DNA of 34,533 bases from positions 1 to 34,533 of the forward strand of contig JAFQAT010000011.1 in NCBI GenBank assembly GCA_017399865.1. The letters run 5' to 3'. Every line of letters starts with the position of its first letter. The stretch's first letter is position 1. The stretch is from Bacteroidales bacterium (GTDB lineage: Bacteria; Bacteroidota; Bacteroidia; Bacteroidales; UBA932). The notes under the pieces are model-generated. The model was not told where the DNA came from, searched no databases, and worked only from the letters and a program-made list of their open reading frames with translations. The translations under genes were made by a program, and so were the position numbers. This document shows, piece by piece, positions 33,843 through 34,533 of this stretch.

Positions 33843-34289
33843 ATGTTACCAGCAAGAAGATTCAACGGCCAGTACGGACTGACTGATTTCTTCAACGATT
33901 TCTTTGACAACAGGACACTGGAAAAGGTCGGAGTCACATCACCTGCGATCAATGTCAAGGAGAATGACAAGGAATACAAGATTGAAGTGGCGGCACCGGG
34001 AATGTGCAAGGACGACTTCAAGATCCACCTCAACAAGGATGGAAATCTTGTCATCGACATGGAAAAGACCAGCTGCGGCTGCAAGGACAAGGACCCTGAC
34101 AAGAAGGAATGCAAATACCTCAGGAAGGAATTCTCGTACTCAAAGTTCAGCCAGACTCTTCTTCTCCCCGACAATGCTGACAAGGATGCGATCGACGCAC
34201 ATGTAAACAACGGAATACTTTACATCGTCATCCCTAAGGCGGCAAAGGAAAAGGTAGAGGATGAGAAACGTGTGATTGAGGTCAAATAA
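33843..34289 (+). CDS. Small heat-shock protein, Hsp20/alpha-crystallin family
   Basis: The 148-residue ATP-independent chaperone holds unfolding proteins in the cytoplasm. The N-terminal region is MLPARRFNGQYGLTDFFNDFFD. The alpha-crystallin domain (about 35-135) has PAINVKENDKEYKIEVAAPGM, then EFSYSKFSQTLLLPDNADKDAIDAHVNNGILYIVIPKA, which is the A-x-x-x-n-G-x-L motif region. A short tail EKRVIEVK ends in the usual I-x-V motif. Four Cys (55, 78, 80, 90) are unusual for this family; three of them lie in the loop CGCKDKDPDKKEC. A strong terminator follows at once. Confidence 0.95.
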   Translation: MLPARRFNGQYGLTDFFNDFFDNRTLEKVGVTSPAINVKENDKEYKIEVAAPGMCKDDFKIHLNKDGNLVIDMEKTSCGCKDKDPDKKECKYLRKEFSYSKFSQTLLLPDNADKDAIDAHVNNGILYIVIPKAAKEKVEDEKRVIEVK

Positions 34290-34293
34290 ATCC

Positions 34294-34320
34294 AAGGCGG
34301 CAGACAAAGCCGCCTTTTTT
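34294..34320 (+). terminator. Rho-independent terminator of hsp20
   Basis: The stem AAGGCGGC (34294-34301) and GCCGCCTT (34309-34316) has a seven-base loop and runs into TTTTTT (34315-34320). It starts five bases after the hsp20 stop. Confidence 0.9.
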
Positions 34321-34350
34321 CGTGTTTTTTCGAAAATTTTCACGGAAAAG

Positions 34351-34381
34351 TTTGCAGGTTTCAAAAAAATGCGTACATTTG
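34351..34381 (+). promoter_or_regulatory. Promoter of the tRNA operon
   Basis: TTTG at 34351-34354 and TACATTTG at 34374-34381, 19 bases apart, match the Bacteroidota consensus exactly. The tRNA-Asp begins 40 bases downstream. Confidence 0.8.
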
Positions 34382-34420
34382 CATCCGCGTTTGAGAAAAA
34401 CGCATAAGTCTGAACAAATT

Positions 34421-34497
34421 GGTGCGGTAGTTCAGCTGGTTAGAATACCGGCCTGTCACGCCGGGGGTCGCGGGTTCGAGTCCCGTCCGCACCGCCA
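34421..34497 (+). tRNA. tRNA-Asp (anticodon GTC)
   Basis: The acceptor strand GGTGCGG pairs with CCGCACC, followed by discriminator G and an encoded CCA (34495-34497). The D arm contains GTTCAGCTGGTTAGA, the anticodon loop CTGTCAC has GTC at 34455-34457, and the T arm has GGGTTCGAGTCCC. All arms fold normally. Confidence 0.97.
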
Positions 34498-34499
34498 AA

Positions 34500-34533
34500 G
34501 GGAGCATAGCTCAGTTGGTTTAGAGCATCTGCC
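34500..34533 (+). tRNA. Start of a second tRNA, probably tRNA-Val (cut by window edge)
   Basis: GGGAGCATAGCTCAGTTGG begins two bases after the tRNA-Asp CCA and shows a normal acceptor strand and D arm. The window ends at GCATCTGCC, before the anticodon, so the identity is a guess from resemblance to Bacteroidota tRNA-Val genes. It shares the tRNA-Asp promoter. Confidence 0.75.

Noticed and set aside
1-34533. CRISPR arrays, insertion sequences, prophage or defence systems
   Set aside because: No direct-repeat arrays, transposase, integrase, phage structural or defence genes were found on either strand. The only mobile-like sequence is the nadD palindrome.

Overview
The window is chromosomal DNA from a member of the Bacteroidota, most likely order Bacteroidales. 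The evidence is repeated Bacteroidota-type promoter boxes (TAnnTTTG, often with an upstream TTG/TTTG), families largely confined to this phylum (DUF3822, DUF4290, FISUMP lipoproteins, an AddAB-like pair ahead of a DUF4290-FtsK-LolA-like block), and many lipoproteins with a Bacteroidota-style SC or GC lipobox. Base composition looks close to 50% GC, which fits Rikenellaceae or UBA932/Cryptobacteroides-like lineages better than Bacteroides itself; the family is inference only. There is no insertion sequence, prophage, CRISPR array or obvious defence island. This is mostly core genome.

Layout. 1-338: start of class II fructose-bisphosphate aldolase (minus), cut by the window edge. 448-1673: gmk and nadD, overlapping by one base. 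1674-6960: a leftward block with a conserved membrane protein, DUF3822, rsmD, a SulP transporter and a HerA/DUF853-type ATPase. 7073-8642: an NrnA-like DHH phosphoesterase and an FKBP lipoprotein. 8696-13031: a two-domain FKBP lipoprotein, a MATE exporter, a cytidylate-kinase-like protein and a serine hydrolase. 13043-16300: a leftward acyl-phosphate operon, ackA-ptb-buk, in which ackA carries an in-frame TAA at codon 55. 16385-17497: a short ComEC-like protein, divergent from ackA. 17508-20366: FISUMP lipoprotein, LemA and two TPM-domain proteins (minus). 20463-21482: ApbE. 21483-31052: AddB, AddA, DUF4290, FtsK and LolA-like (minus). 31230-31955: a 42-residue rubredoxin and a rubredoxin-rubrerythrin. 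32028-33699: mannose-6-phosphate isomerase and an S4 RNA-binding protein (minus). 33843-34289: Hsp20, a terminator, then tRNA-Asp and the start of a second tRNA.

The most unusual object is a 110-base, GC-rich, nested palindromic element inside nadD (1215-1324). Its 20-base ends are perfect inverted repeats. It adds about 37 residues without breaking the frame, at a point where NadD homologues have nothing, and its reverse complement is also open in the matching frame. It resembles, in principle, the protein-coding Rickettsia palindromic elements, but no such family is known to me in Bacteroidales. Other points of interest are the broken ackA beside an intact ptb-buk pair, the palindromic double promoter between ackA and comEC, a Cys/His cluster inserted in the mannose-6-phosphate isomerase, and a stand-alone rubredoxin that duplicates the N-terminus of the next gene.
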